Shown here piece after piece: positions 27,757 through 37,053 of a stretch of 64,000 nt of DNA. The notes under the pieces were generated by a model that was not told where the DNA came from, ran no database searches, and saw only the letters and a list, made by a program, of their open reading frames with translations. This DNA comes from an uncultured Caldimonas sp. GTDB lineage: Bacteria; Pseudomonadota; Gammaproteobacteria; Burkholderiales; Burkholderiaceae. The position numbers and the translations under genes were made by a program. The number at the start of each line of letters is the position of its first letter. The stretch's first letter is position 1. The DNA lies in assembly GCF_946480305.1 (NCBI RefSeq), contig NZ_CAMLJQ010000006.1:124001-188000 (forward strand), in the 5' to 3' direction.

Positions 27757-29547
27757 TCATTCTTGTGTCGCCAGCGCCTCGGCGCGCGCGTGGCGGGCGC
27801 CGTTGGCGGCGGCCTTGAAGGGGTCGTGGCCCACGCGGCGCAGCGTGTCGATGAAGTACTCGCCCGGCTTGCGCAGCTCGCGATAGACGCGCAGCACCGC
27901 TTCGATCGCGTCGGGCACCTCGTCGGCACGGAAGGACGGGCCCACCACCTTGCCGGCCAGCGCCGGCCCGGAAATGTCGGCGCCGTCAGAGCCGCCCAGC
28001 GTGATCTGATACCACTCCATGCCGTCCTTGTCGACGCCCAGGATGCCGATGTGCCCGCTGTGATGGTGGCCGCAGGAATTGATGCAGCCGCTCATGTGCA
28101 GATCGATCGGCCCGAGGTCCAGCAGCTCGTCGAGATCCTGGTAGCGCTCGGTGATCGCCGCGGCAATGGGCAGCGAGCGCGCGTTGGCCAGCGAGCAGAA
28201 GTCGCCGCCCGGGCAGGCGATCATGTCGGTCAGCAGCCCGATGTTGGGTTGTGCCAGGCCCAACGCGCGCGCGGTCTCGTACAGGGCCGGCAGATCGCTT
28301 TCATGCACCCACGGCAGCATCAGGTTCTGTTCGTGCGTCAGGCGGGCCTCGCCGGCACTGAACTGATCGGCCACGCGAGCCAGGGCGTCCAGCGTGTCGG
28401 CATCGGCATCACCGGGCGCAAAACCCACGCGCTTGAACGACAGGGTCACCGTCTTCAGACCGGCCAGCCGGTGGCCGCGCACGTTCTGCCGCAGCCAGCG
28501 CTGGTAGAGCTGCCCTTGGGTGTCGACCTTCGACGGCAGGTTGGCCGGCTTGAGCTCGGGGACCACGAAGCACGCCTGTACCCGGTCGAGTTCCGCCTGG
28601 GTGATGGTGTGGGGGGCGCCGTCCTGCTCGACGATCGCCTTGTACTCGGCCTCGACCGCGTCGACGAAGCGCTGGCCCTCGGCCTTGACGAGGATCTTGA
28701 TGCGTGCCTTCCACTTGTTGTCGCGGCGGCCGTAGCCGTTGTACACGCGGATGATGGCCTCGAAGTAGTTGAGCAGCTGGTGCCAGGGCAGGAACTCGCG
28801 CACCACGCTGCCGATGATGGGGGTGCGGCCCATGCCACCACCCACCTTCACGGTGAAGCCCACCTGGCCGTCGTCCGAGCGCACGGCCTGCACGCCGATG
28901 TCGTACCAGCCGGTGGCGGCGCGGTCCTCGGCGGAGCCATTGAAGGCGATCTTGAACTTGCGCGGCAGGAAGGCGAACTCGGGATGCAACGTGCTCCATT
29001 GGCGCGCGATCTCGGCGAACGGGCGCACGTCGAGGATCGTGTCCTCGGCGATGCCGGCATCGGCCTCGCAGGTGATGTTGCGGATGGCGTTACCGCTGGT
29101 CTGGATGCCATGCATGTTCACGCTGGCGAGCAGCTCCATCACCTCGGCGGCCTTCGTGATGGGGATCCAGTTGAACTGCACATTGGTGCGCGTGGTGAAG
29201 TGACCGTAGCCGTACTTCAGGGGCGGGGGGGCCAGCTTCAGGCCCGGCTGAGCCGCCTGGAGCGCATCCTGGGTCGCCTGGGCATGGGCCAGCAACTCCG
29301 GGGTCGGCCGGTCGTACTCGCGCGCAATGCGGGCCAGCACGCTCAACTGCGCACTGCTGATTTCGCCGTAAGGCACCGCAATGCGGGCCATGGGGGCGTA
29401 GCGCTGGATGTACCAGCCATTCTGCAGACGCAACGGCAGCAGCGCCTCATCGGAGAGTTCCCCGCGCTGCCAGCGCTCGAGTTGATCGCGGAATTGCGCC
29501 GCGCGCTGCTTGACGAACTGCTTGTCGAACTCGGTGTATTGATACAT
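27757..29547 (-). CDS. cysI: Sulfite (nitrite/sulfite) reductase hemoprotein subunit
   Basis: 596 aa. A siroheme/4Fe-4S enzyme reducing sulfite to sulfide by six electrons. The ferredoxin-like half domains carry GYGHFTTRTNVQFNWI and GGGMGRTPIIG. The cluster cysteines appear as ACPGGDFC and SGCINSCGHHHSGHIGI. No CysJ flavoprotein gene lies in the window, so electrons may come from a ferredoxin such as FdxA, encoded downstream. It is the second gene of the operon, 10 bp after tauE. Confidence 0.94.
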   Translation of the reverse strand: MYQYTEFDKQFVKQRAAQFRDQLERWQRGELSDEALLPLRLQNGWYIQRYAPMARIAVPYGEISSAQLSVLARIAREYDRPTPELLAHAQATQDALQAAQPGLKLAPPPLKYGYGHFTTRTNVQFNWIPITKAAEVMELLASVNMHGIQTSGNAIRNITCEADAGIAEDTILDVRPFAEIARQWSTLHPEFAFLPRKFKIAFNGSAEDRAATGWYDIGVQAVRSDDGQVGFTVKVGGGMGRTPIIGSVVREFLPWHQLLNYFEAIIRVYNGYGRRDNKWKARIKILVKAEGQRFVDAVEAEYKAIVEQDGAPHTITQAELDRVQACFVVPELKPANLPSKVDTQGQLYQRWLRQNVRGHRLAGLKTVTLSFKRVGFAPGDADADTLDALARVADQFSAGEARLTHEQNLMLPWVHESDLPALYETARALGLAQPNIGLLTDMIACPGGDFCSLANARSLPIAAAITERYQDLDELLDLGPIDLHMSGCINSCGHHHSGHIGILGVDKDGMEWYQITLGGSDGADISGPALAGKVVGPSFRADEVPDAIEAVLRVYRELRKPGEYFIDTLRRVGHDPFKAAANGARHARAEALATQE

Positions 29548-29557
29548 CGTGGGTTCT

Positions 29558-30325
29558 TCAGTGGATGACCTTTAGTCCTGCCGTCACGAGCGACACGCAC
29601 AGAAGCGCGCGCACGAGGCGGTCGGGCATTTTGCGGGTGAGCTGCGCGCCGAGCCAGATGCCGGGAATGGACCCGAGCAGCAGGGCGACCAGCAAGCCCC
29701 AGTCGACGTGGCCAAGCGTGGCATGGCCGATGCCCGCCACCAGCGTCAGCGGCACTGCATGGGCGATGTCGGTGCCGACGAGGCGACGGGTTTCGAGCTG
29801 GGGATAGAGGAACAGGATGAGTGTGGCCCCGATGGCGCCTGCGCCGATCGAGCTGAGCGACACCAGCACGCCGAGGATCAGGCCGGCGAGCACCGTGAGC
29901 GCCGGCTTGCGGTGCTCCGGCAGCCAGCGTTGCAGGCGCAGCGCCAGCGAGTGCCAGGCTTGCTTGTAGGCGACGGTCACGGCCGTCAGCAGCAGCGCGA
30001 TACCGAGTGAGAAGGTGAGTGCGCTCGCCCAGCCCTTCGTCACACCGGTGTAGTGCATCAGCGCAATGGTGACGACTGCGGCAGGAATGCTGCCCAACAG
30101 CATCAGCCCCGTGATGCGGTAGTCGACCTGACCGTGACGGTGGTGTGCGATGGACCCGGAGGTCTTGGTGATGGCAGCAAACCAGAGGTCGGTGCCGATG
30201 GCCACGGCCGGGTTGAGCTTGAAGACGGAGATCAGCAAAGGCGTCATCAGCGAGCCGCCGCCCACACCCGTCATGCCGACGATGGCGCCAACTCCGAAAC
30301 CGCTGATAACCGCAAGCCAATCCAT
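29558..30325 (-). CDS. TauE/SafE-family sulfite (anion) exporter
   Basis: 255 aa with about eight membrane segments. The N-terminal repeat GFGVGAIVGMTGVGGGSLMTPLL carries the family glycine motif, and a related second repeat (SIGAGAIGATLILFLY) follows in the middle. It leads the cys operon, so it probably moves sulfite, sulfate or a sulfonate-derived anion across the inner membrane. Export of excess sulfite is the known role of relatives; direction is not shown by the sequence. Confidence 0.88.
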   Translation of the reverse strand: MDWLAVISGFGVGAIVGMTGVGGGSLMTPLLISVFKLNPAVAIGTDLWFAAITKTSGSIAHHRHGQVDYRITGLMLLGSIPAAVVTIALMHYTGVTKGWASALTFSLGIALLLTAVTVAYKQAWHSLALRLQRWLPEHRKPALTVLAGLILGVLVSLSSIGAGAIGATLILFLYPQLETRRLVGTDIAHAVPLTLVAGIGHATLGHVDWGLLVALLLGSIPGIWLGAQLTRKMPDRLVRALLCVSLVTAGLKVIH

Positions 30326-30395
30326 GAAAGTCCTTGGTTTGGGCCCACGCCGACGGCACGCCGGCGGAGGCTGAACGGCGACTGTAGAAGGGCTC

Positions 30396-30445
30396 TATAT
30401 AAAAGAGAACTACAGTTTCGTTTGTTGGTTATCGAATATCGTTAT
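30396..30445 (-). promoter_or_regulatory. Candidate control region of the cys operon
   Basis: An AT-rich island in otherwise GC-rich DNA between tauE and the patatin gene. Leftward it offers a TATATA -10-like element (30396-30401) without a good -35. Upstream lies a direct repeat GTTAT-N8-GTTAT (30428-30445). That layout suits an activator-dependent promoter such as one used by CysB, but no regulator gene is nearby. Confidence 0.35.
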
Positions 30446-30485
30446 TAAAAGAGGCCTTCAACGACCGCTCGATAGAATTTCGGCC

Positions 30486-31406
30486 ATGTTGTGCACCCTC
30501 GTTCTGCTCCGCCGCGGCAGTCGCCGGATGGCGGCGGTGGCCGCCGCCATCGTTCTGGCTGCCTGCCAGACACCTCCTCAACAGCCGCCGGTGACCCCGG
30601 AAGTGCCTGGTCTGCCGGCCGCGGCACCCAAACCGCCCCGTATAGGCATTGCCCTGGGCGGCGGCGCTGCACGCGGGTTCGCTCACATCGGCGTGTTGCA
30701 GGTTCTCGAGGAAAACGGCATCAAGCCCGATCTGGTGGCCGGCACATCCGCGGGGAGCCTCGTGGCCGCACTCTATGCGTCGGGCAAGAGCGGCCGGGAG
30801 CTGGTCTCGCTGGCCGACAGCATGGACGAGCTGATGATCACCGACTGGTCGTTTCCCTTCCGGGGGGTGATCCGCGGCGAGGCGTTGGCCCGCTACGTCA
30901 GCCAGCATACCGGGGGCAAGCTGATCGAGCAGATGAAGGTACCGCTCGGCATCGTGGCAACCGATCTTGGCAACGGGCAGGGAGTCCTGTTCCAGCGTGG
31001 CGACACCGGCATCGCCGTGCGGGCGTCCAGTGCAGTCCCGGCAGTGTTCCAACCGGTGCGCATCAATGGCCGCGAGTACGTCGACGGTGGTCTTGTCTCA
31101 CCGGTACCGGTGCGTTATGCGCGTCAGATGGGGGCGGACCTCGTGATCGCGGTCGACATTTCTTCCGCGCCCGAAGGCAACCCGGTGGGCGATGCCATGC
31201 GGATGCTGCTGCAGACCTTCGCGATCATGGGGCGGAGCATCAACCAGCTGGAACTGCGCGACGCAGACGTTGTTCTGTCACCCAAGCTGCCCGGCGTGGC
31301 CGGCTCGGACTTCGCAGCGCGTGGCAAGGCGATACAGGCGGGGCGGGAAGCGGCACAGGCAGCACTGGCGGACCTGAAAGCGAAGATCGCAGCGAAGACC
31401 CGCTGA
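30486..31406 (+). CDS. Patatin-like phospholipase (RssA-type), lipoprotein
   Basis: 306 aa. A lipobox LAAC gives Cys27 as the lipid anchor. The patatin domain has oxyanion loop GGGAARG (58-64), nucleophile Ser88 in GTSAGS and the catalytic Asp in DGGLVSPVP. It is predicted to hydrolyse acyl esters at the periplasmic or outer membrane. It stands alone, divergent from the cys operon. A TAGAAT hexamer at 30473-30478 ends only 7 nt before the ATG, and no Shine-Dalgarno is visible, so the mRNA may be leaderless. ATG at codon 15 is an alternative start. Confidence 0.88.
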   Translation: MLCTLVLLRRGSRRMAAVAAAIVLAACQTPPQQPPVTPEVPGLPAAAPKPPRIGIALGGGAARGFAHIGVLQVLEENGIKPDLVAGTSAGSLVAALYASGKSGRELVSLADSMDELMITDWSFPFRGVIRGEALARYVSQHTGGKLIEQMKVPLGIVATDLGNGQGVLFQRGDTGIAVRASSAVPAVFQPVRINGREYVDGGLVSPVPVRYARQMGADLVIAVDISSAPEGNPVGDAMRMLLQTFAIMGRSINQLELRDADVVLSPKLPGVAGSDFAARGKAIQAGREAAQAALADLKAKIAAKTR

Positions 31407-31413
31407 ACGGCGC

Positions 31414-31450
31414 CGGAAAAGAAAAGGGCCCGATGGCAAGCCATCGGGCC
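31414..31450 (-). terminator. Terminator of the phasin gene
   Basis: Leftward, stem GGCCCGATGG / CCATCGGGCC with a 4-nt loop is followed by CTTTTCTTTT. It lies about 130 bp beyond the phasin stop and just past the patatin stop on the other strand. Confidence 0.75.
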
Positions 31451-31577
31451 GAAGGTACCTTGAAAGGAGGGTTTCGAGAGGTACCGAGGAGACAACCTTT
31501 CAGGGAGACCGTGAAAACACGGTAGCTCTCAAGATCGGGATTCAACCGAGAAGTTCAACCCCGACACACATATTTAC

Positions 31578-32132
31578 TCAGGCGGCGGCCGCGCGCTTGG
31601 GCTTGGCGGCTTGTGTGGCCTTCACCGCGGTGTTGGTCACGGCCTGGAAGTTGGCTTCGGCCACGTCGGCGGCTTGCTTCGCAGCCTTGTGGACGCTTTC
31701 GAAGGCGTTGTTAGCAGCGGCGACGGCCGACTTCACCAGGGCAACGGCGTTCTCGCTGCCGGCCGGCGCGTTCTTGACGGCGGTGTCGACCACAGCCATG
31801 AACTTGCGCTGCGCTTCAGCCAGTTGGGCTTCGGCAACCTTGCCAACTTCGGCGTTGGTGGCGGCAGCGATGTCATAGACATGGCGGCTGTAGGCGGCGG
31901 CCTTTTCGGCGCTGGGCTGCAGCAGGCCGGCTTGCAGGGCCAGCAGTTCCTGGGCGTCCTTCACCGACAGCACCGCTTGAGCATGCTCGGCAGCTTCGTC
32001 CAGCGAGGCCTTGGCGACCTGCACGTTCAGCTCGACAAGCTTTTCCACGCCTTCAAAGGCCTTCTGCGTCAGACCGAACAGGGTCTCGACATTGGTTTTT
32101 TGGGCAGCGATCAGTTGTTCAGCGGTCAGCAT
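31578..32132 (-). CDS. phaP: Phasin (PHA granule-associated protein)
   Basis: 184 aa, almost entirely amphipathic helix with many Ala, matching the phasin family ([21 protein letters not shown], then [21 protein letters not shown]). It coats polyhydroxyalkanoate granules and limits their coalescence. The C-terminus is a PKRAAAA tail. It is monocistronic, with its own promoter and terminator, and two repeats flanking the promoter suggest control by the PHA-responsive repressor PhaR. The protein indicates that the organism stores PHA. Confidence 0.94.
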   Translation of the reverse strand: MLTAEQLIAAQKTNVETLFGLTQKAFEGVEKLVELNVQVAKASLDEAAEHAQAVLSVKDAQELLALQAGLLQPSAEKAAAYSRHVYDIAAATNAEVGKVAEAQLAEAQRKFMAVVDTAVKNAPAGSENAVALVKSAVAAANNAFESVHKAAKQAADVAEANFQAVTNTAVKATQAAKPKRAAAA

Positions 32133-32175
32133 GGTTCAGTAACCTCCAGTGGCGGGTTGGGGAAAGCTGCATTCA

Positions 32176-32190
32176 TGTTGCGCTGCAGCA
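32176..32190. promoter_or_regulatory. phaP operator copy 1 (downstream of -10)
   Basis: TGTTGCGCTGCAGCA, near-dyad, located between the phasin -10 and start codon. It matches copy 2 at 13 of 15 positions. Probably a PhaR-type repressor site covering the transcript start. Confidence 0.6.
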
Positions 32191-32198
32191 TGAGTGAA

Positions 32199-32226
32199 AG
32201 TATAGGGGCTGCTTTCGGTGTTGCAA
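32199..32226 (-). promoter_or_regulatory. phaP sigma-70 promoter
   Basis: Leftward, TTGCAA (-35, 32221-32226) and TATACT (-10, 32199-32204) with a 16-bp spacer. It lies about 67 bp before the phasin ATG. Confidence 0.75.
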
Positions 32227-32234
32227 GTCCTTTT

Positions 32235-32249
32235 TGTTGCATTGCAGCA
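32235..32249. promoter_or_regulatory. phaP operator copy 2 (upstream of -35)
   Basis: TGTTGCATTGCAGCA, near-dyad, just upstream of the -35. Together with copy 1 it brackets the promoter. Confidence 0.6.
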
Positions 32250-32365
32250 ATTTAGGGCGTGCCGCCTAGAAGCTGGGCTCCGGCCCGGTTCGGGTTCGAA
32301 GTTTGCTGCGGGGCCATGACGCGCGCGTGACGCATGACGGTTGCGCTTGCGGCCACAATGGCCGG

Positions 32366-33302
32366 GTGCGTGCTTATTACTCAGATCAGTTCGTGCTGCC
32401 GCTGCCCGAGGGGCACCGCTTTCCAATGGCCAAGTACGCCTTGTTGCGGGATGGCGTGGCCCGGGATCTGCCGCAGGTCCGGCTCTGCCCGGCACCCGCG
32501 GCGACCGACGGTGAACTGGCGCTGGCCCACGAGCCCCGGTATGTCAGTGCCGTGATGGAAGGCTGGCTCACTGCCGAGCAACAACGGGAGATCGGGTTCC
32601 CGTGGTCGGAGCGCATGGTGGAGCGCTCGCGGCGCTCGGTTGGCGCGACCATTGCGGCCGCGCGGTCGGCTCTGGACGAAGGCATCGGCGCCAATCTTGC
32701 CGGAGGGACGCACCACGCCTATGCCGACAAGGGCAGCGGTTACTGCGTTTTCAACGACGTGGCCGTGGCCGCCCGCTTGATGCAGGCCGAATGGCATCGA
32801 CGCCACCGTTCCTTGCTGCGAGTGGCGGTGATCGACCTCGATGTCCACCAGGGCAACGGCACGGCCGCTATCTTTCGCGATGACCCCACCGTGTTCACGC
32901 TCAGCCTGCACGGGGCTCGCAACTTTCCCTTCCGCAAGGAAGCGAGCGACCTCGATGTGGAGCTTCCCGATGGCTGCACCGACGAGCCCTATCTGGCGGC
33001 GCTCGACGATGCCCTGCTGACCCTCTGGGAGCGGCATGCCGAGCAGGCGCCGGGGTTGATCTTCTACCTGGCTGGCGCCGATCCGTACGAGGGCGACCGG
33101 CTCGGGCGATTGAAGCTGAGCCGCGAAGGGCTTGCGGAAAGGGATCGCCGCGTGCTCGCTGCTGCGCGGCAACGTGGGATCCCGGTCGTCGTCACGATGG
33201 CGGGCGGTTATGGCCGGGTGATCCAGGAAACCGTCGAGATCCAGCAGCGCACCCTGGCGATTGCTGCCACCTGTCAACACCAATGGAGCACCCGCAGAAC
33301 CC

Positions 33303-33322
<20 letters not shown>
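32366..33322 (+). CDS. Histone deacetylase superfamily protein
   Basis: 318 aa. A zinc deacylase of the arginase/HDAC fold. Motifs: GGTHHAYADKGSGYCVFNDVAVA with the active-site histidine pair, DLDVHQGNGTAAIF with zinc ligands, YLAGADPYEGDRLGRLKLS with the third metal ligand, and GGYGR at the end. Bacterial members act on acetylpolyamines, acetoin-type or protein lysines; which applies here is unknown. I chose GTG 32366 because the conserved N-terminus YYSDQFVLPLPEGHRFPM starts there. A CACAAT box ends 6 nt upstream. The next gene overlaps the 3' end by 20 bp. Confidence 0.88.
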
Positions 33323-33730
<408 letters not shown>

Positions 33731-33734
<4 letters not shown>

Positions 33735-34432
33735 CCGACCCATCCCCGTCCTGCGTCGCCGCTGTGGATGCTGCCATCGCCTCGCGGCGCTCGATCCGCG
33801 CATTCTTGCCAACCGCTGTACCGAGAGGCGTGATCGAGGACATTCTGCGTATCGCTTCGCGAGCGCCTTCCGGCACCAACACGCAGCCCTGGAAGGTGTA
33901 CGTGCTGACGGGCGCCTCCAAGCTCGCACTGACGCAGAAGATCCTGTCGGCATACGACGACCCGGCCATTGCGGCAACCCACGAGGAAGAGTATGCGTAT
34001 TACCCTCGCGAGTGGGTGACGCCCTACATCGACCGCCGCCGCAAAATCGGGTGGGATCTTTACGGGCTGCTCGGGATTGCGAAGGGCGACAAGGCTCGCA
34101 TGCACGAGCAGCACGGCCGCAACTACCGCTTCTTCGATGCACCCGTAGGTCTGATGTTCACGATCGATCGCGTGATGGAGCAGGGCAGCTGGCTCGACTA
34201 CGGCATGTTCCTCCAGAACATCATGATCGCGGCCCGCGCCCGCGGACTCGATACCTGCCCCCAAGCGGCCTTCACGCAGTTTCACCGCATCATCCTGGAG
34301 CACCTCGGCGCACCTGCGAGCGAGATGCTGGTGTGCGGCATGTCGCTCGGCCATGCCGACCCGGATGCTGTCGAGAACCGCCTCATCACCGAGCGGGCCC
34401 CGGTCGAAGGGTTCACCACCTTTTTGGAGTAG
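33731..34432 (+). CDS. Nitroreductase family flavoprotein
   Basis: 233 aa. FMN-dependent NAD(P)H oxidoreductase fold: SRRSIRAFLPTAVPR (FMN phosphate contact) near residue 16, RASRAPSGTNTQPWKVYVLTG-type motif beginning at about 37 (ASRAPSGTNTQPW), and QNIMIAARARGLDTCPQAAF plus a final AVENRLITERAPVEGFTTF. Activity on nitroaromatics, quinones or other acceptors cannot be told. It overlaps the thioesterase stop by 4 bp. Confidence 0.9.
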
Positions 34433-34434
34433 CC

Positions 34435-34818
34435 ATGGCGATGTCGGCAATGGATTGGGTGGCCGAGGAGCGAATTGCCCGAGCCGTGGCCGCAGGCGAG
34501 CTTTCCGGGCTGCCCGGCGAGGGCCGCCCGCTGCAGTTGGACGACGACCGGCTGGTGCCGCTGGAGCAGCGAGCGGCAATGCGGGTACTGAAAAACTCAG
34601 GCCATGTGCCGGACGAGATCCGCTTGCTGAAGGAGTTGCGCGATGCGCAGTGCGAGTGGGCGCAGTCGGAGGGCGAACGGCGCGAAGCGGTGGAGCGTCG
34701 GCTGCTGGCCTTGCGCGTTCGGCTGGAGGCTGCAGGACTGCGGACGGCAGCGCGCAACCCGGCATGGCGGCAGTACGAACCGAAGATCCGCTCCCGCCTC
34801 AAGGGAGGCGGCGGTTGA
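34435..34818 (+). CDS. DUF1992 (DnaJ-homologue C28 conserved domain) protein
   Basis: 127 aa, helical and charged. It has the domain core DWVAEERIARAVAAGELSGLPGEGRPLQLDDD followed by LVPLEQRAAMRVLKNSGHVPDEIRLLKEL, as in bacterial DUF1992 proteins and the middle of human DNAJC28. The J-domain itself is absent, as usual in bacteria. Function unknown. It starts 2 bp after the nitroreductase stop and closes that operon. Confidence 0.85.
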   Translation: MAMSAMDWVAEERIARAVAAGELSGLPGEGRPLQLDDDRLVPLEQRAAMRVLKNSGHVPDEIRLLKELRDAQCEWAQSEGERREAVERRLLALRVRLEAAGLRTAARNPAWRQYEPKIRSRLKGGGG

Positions 34819-34877
34819 TCGGGTTTTCCTGGGGGCAGCCGCATGCCGCGTGAAGCTGGGCGTAAGGGAGCGATTTC

Positions 34878-34883
34878 TATAAT
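34878..34883 (+). promoter_or_regulatory. -10 element adjacent to the LUD-protein start codon
   Basis: A perfect TATAAT ends 8 nt before the ATG at 34892. A usual start point for transcription would lie within about 2 nt of the start codon, so the mRNA would be leaderless or nearly so. No good -35 is seen. Confidence 0.55.
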
Positions 34884-34891
34884 CGCCCCGC

Positions 34892-35557
34892 ATGGAGACC
34901 TCTCTCGCTCGTGAACGCATCCTGGCTCGCATCCGACGACAACAAGCCCGGGACGACGCCTTGAAGCCTGCCGAGCAACGCGAGGCGCAGGAGTGGGCGG
35001 CGCGACGCACGCGCGGACCACTGCCCGACACCGGCCCTGACCGCGTTGCCAAGTTCCGCGAGATGGCGCTGCGCATGCAGAGTACCCTGGACGATGTTCC
35101 GACCTGGGCTGACGCGCCGGCCGCGATCGGGCGCTACCTCTCATCACTCTCCTTGCCATTGCGCGCCGTCGCGCATGAGACGCTGAAGCCACTACCTTGG
35201 CACTCGGCGGGCCTGGAGGTCGAGTATCGGCCCCCGGTCGACGACGATCTGGTCAGCCTGACCGGCTGCTTCTGCGCCGTGGCCGAAACCGGTTCTCTCG
35301 TGTTTGCCACCAGCCCCTCGACCTGGGCGATGGCTCACCTGCTGCCGGAAACTCACGTCGTGCTGCTGGACGCGCATCGCATCGTGGCCTATCAGGAAGA
35401 TGCATTCGACCTGATGCGTACGGAGCTGGGGGAGATCCCGCGCGGCTTCAACACGGTGTCCGGTCCTTCGCGCACTGGCGATATCGAACAGACCATCGTG
35501 CTCGGCGCACACGGCCCCTACCGCGTGCACGTCGTGCTCGTGCAAGCGGCTGCCTGA
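34892..35557 (+). CDS. LUD-domain protein (LutC/YkgG family)
   Basis: 221 aa. The LUD domain occupies about residues 95-220, with LTGCFCAVAETGSLVFATSPSTW and the final GPSRTGDIEQTIVLGAHGPYRVHVVL. In other bacteria LutC acts with LutA and LutB in L-lactate oxidation. Here neither partner is within the window, so the role is unclear. The N-terminal 50 residues are helical and basic. A TATAAT lies 8 nt before the ATG. Confidence 0.88.
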   Translation: METSLARERILARIRRQQARDDALKPAEQREAQEWAARRTRGPLPDTGPDRVAKFREMALRMQSTLDDVPTWADAPAAIGRYLSSLSLPLRAVAHETLKPLPWHSAGLEVEYRPPVDDDLVSLTGCFCAVAETGSLVFATSPSTWAMAHLLPETHVVLLDAHRIVAYQEDAFDLMRTELGEIPRGFNTVSGPSRTGDIEQTIVLGAHGPYRVHVVLVQAAA

Positions 35558-35604
35558 CCCTGCGGCTCTGCGTCTACCCCCATTCCTTCTTGATTCGAGA
35601 GTTG

Positions 35605-37026
35605 ATGATGATGAAACGCGTGCCGCGCTGGGCGGCTTTGGTGTGCATGGGGCTGTTGGCGCCGGGCTTGGCCCAGGCGGCCGAGGTGGATGGTGCGGCG
35701 CTGTCGGTGCTGTGGGCCGTGCCGTTCGCCGGCATCCTGTTGTCGATTGCGGTGATGCCGTTGGTCGCACCGTTCTTCTGGCACCACCACTACGGGAAGG
35801 TCTCGGCGGCGTGGGCCCTGGCCTTCCTGCTGCCATTTGCGGCAGTGTTCGGGCTGCCGGCCGCCGGTGCCGGGCTGGTGCACGCGATGCTGGCCGAATA
35901 CATCCCGTTCATCATCCTGCTCACCGCGCTGTTCACTGTCGCCGGGGGCATCTTCGTGCGGGGCAACCTGCACGGCAGCCCGGCGTTGAACGCGGGGTTG
36001 ATGGCCATCGGCGCGTGCCTTGCCAGCGTGATGGGCACGACCGGCGCCTCGATGCTGTTGATCCGCCCGCTGATTCGCGCGAACGACAACCGCAAGCACG
36101 TGGCCCACGTGATCGTGTTCTTCATCTTCATCGTCTCCAACATCGGCGGCTCGCTCACCCCGTTGGGTGATCCGCCGCTCTTTCTCGGCTTCCTCAAGGG
36201 CGTCGATTTCTTCTGGACCGCGAAGGCGATCTTTCCGGAGACGCTGTTTCTCGTCGTCGCATTGCTCGTGATCTTCTTTGCGATCGACACCTACTACTAC
36301 CGCAAGGAAGGTGTGCTGCCGCAAGATCCCACGCCCGACGACAACCCGCGCTTCGGTATCGAGGGCAAGATCAACTTCGCGTTGCTCGTCGCAGTGGTCG
36401 GCCTCGTGCTGATGAGCGGCGTGTGGAACCCGGGCATCGAATACGACGTGTTCGGCACGACCGTCGGCTTGCCCCAGATCGTGCGCGATGCTGCACTGGT
36501 GGCCATCACTTTCATCTCGCTGGTCGTCACGCCGCGCGCCGCGCGCGAGCAGAATCAGTTCGGCTGGGCGCCGATGGCCGAGGTGGCCAAGCTGTTCGCC
36601 GGCATCTTCCTCACCATCATCCCGGTGCTGGCCATGCTCAAGGCGGGTGCCAACGGCCCGTTCGCGCCCATCGTGCACATGGTGACGGGGCCGGACGGCC
36701 AGCCCATCCCGGCGATGTACTTCTGGGCAACGGGCGTGCTTTCGTCCTTCCTCGACAACGCGCCGACCTACCTGGTCTTCTTCAACCTTGCCGGCGGCGA
36801 CCCCGAGGTGCTGATGACCACGCTCGCGCCGGTGCTTGCAGCCATCTCGGCCGGCGCGGTCTTCATGGGCGCCAACACCTACATCGGCAATGCACCCAAT
36901 CTGATGGTGAAGGCGATTGCGGAAGACCGGGACATCCGCATGCCGAGCTTCTTCGGCTACATGGCCTGGTCGTTCGGTATCCTGTTGCCGTTGTTCGCCG
37001 TTACCACATTCATCTGGCTGCTCTGA
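35605..37026 (+). CDS. NhaD-type sodium:proton antiporter
   Basis: 473 aa. An N-terminal signal-like segment ending APGLAQAAEV is followed by 11-12 membrane helices of the ion-transporter (ArsB/NhaD) superfamily. Conserved loops are NIGGSLTPLGDPPLFLGFLKG and SSFLDNAPTYLVFFNLAGG, characteristic of NhaD proteins. It should exchange Na+ or Li+ for H+ at the inner membrane. ATG 35605 is the first of three consecutive in-frame ATGs; 35608 and 35611 are equally possible starts. Confidence 0.88.
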   Translation: MMMKRVPRWAALVCMGLLAPGLAQAAEVDGAALSVLWAVPFAGILLSIAVMPLVAPFFWHHHYGKVSAAWALAFLLPFAAVFGLPAAGAGLVHAMLAEYIPFIILLTALFTVAGGIFVRGNLHGSPALNAGLMAIGACLASVMGTTGASMLLIRPLIRANDNRKHVAHVIVFFIFIVSNIGGSLTPLGDPPLFLGFLKGVDFFWTAKAIFPETLFLVVALLVIFFAIDTYYYRKEGVLPQDPTPDDNPRFGIEGKINFALLVAVVGLVLMSGVWNPGIEYDVFGTTVGLPQIVRDAALVAITFISLVVTPRAAREQNQFGWAPMAEVAKLFAGIFLTIIPVLAMLKAGANGPFAPIVHMVTGPDGQPIPAMYFWATGVLSSFLDNAPTYLVFFNLAGGDPEVLMTTLAPVLAAISAGAVFMGANTYIGNAPNLMVKAIAEDRDIRMPSFFGYMAWSFGILLPLFAVTTFIWLL

Positions 37027-37053
37027 AGCGGCCCATCATCCGGAGACAGTCGC

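Noticed and set aside
27763..29568. 601-codon plus-strand frame opposite cysI
   Set aside because: Shadow; siroheme and cluster motifs are on the minus strand.
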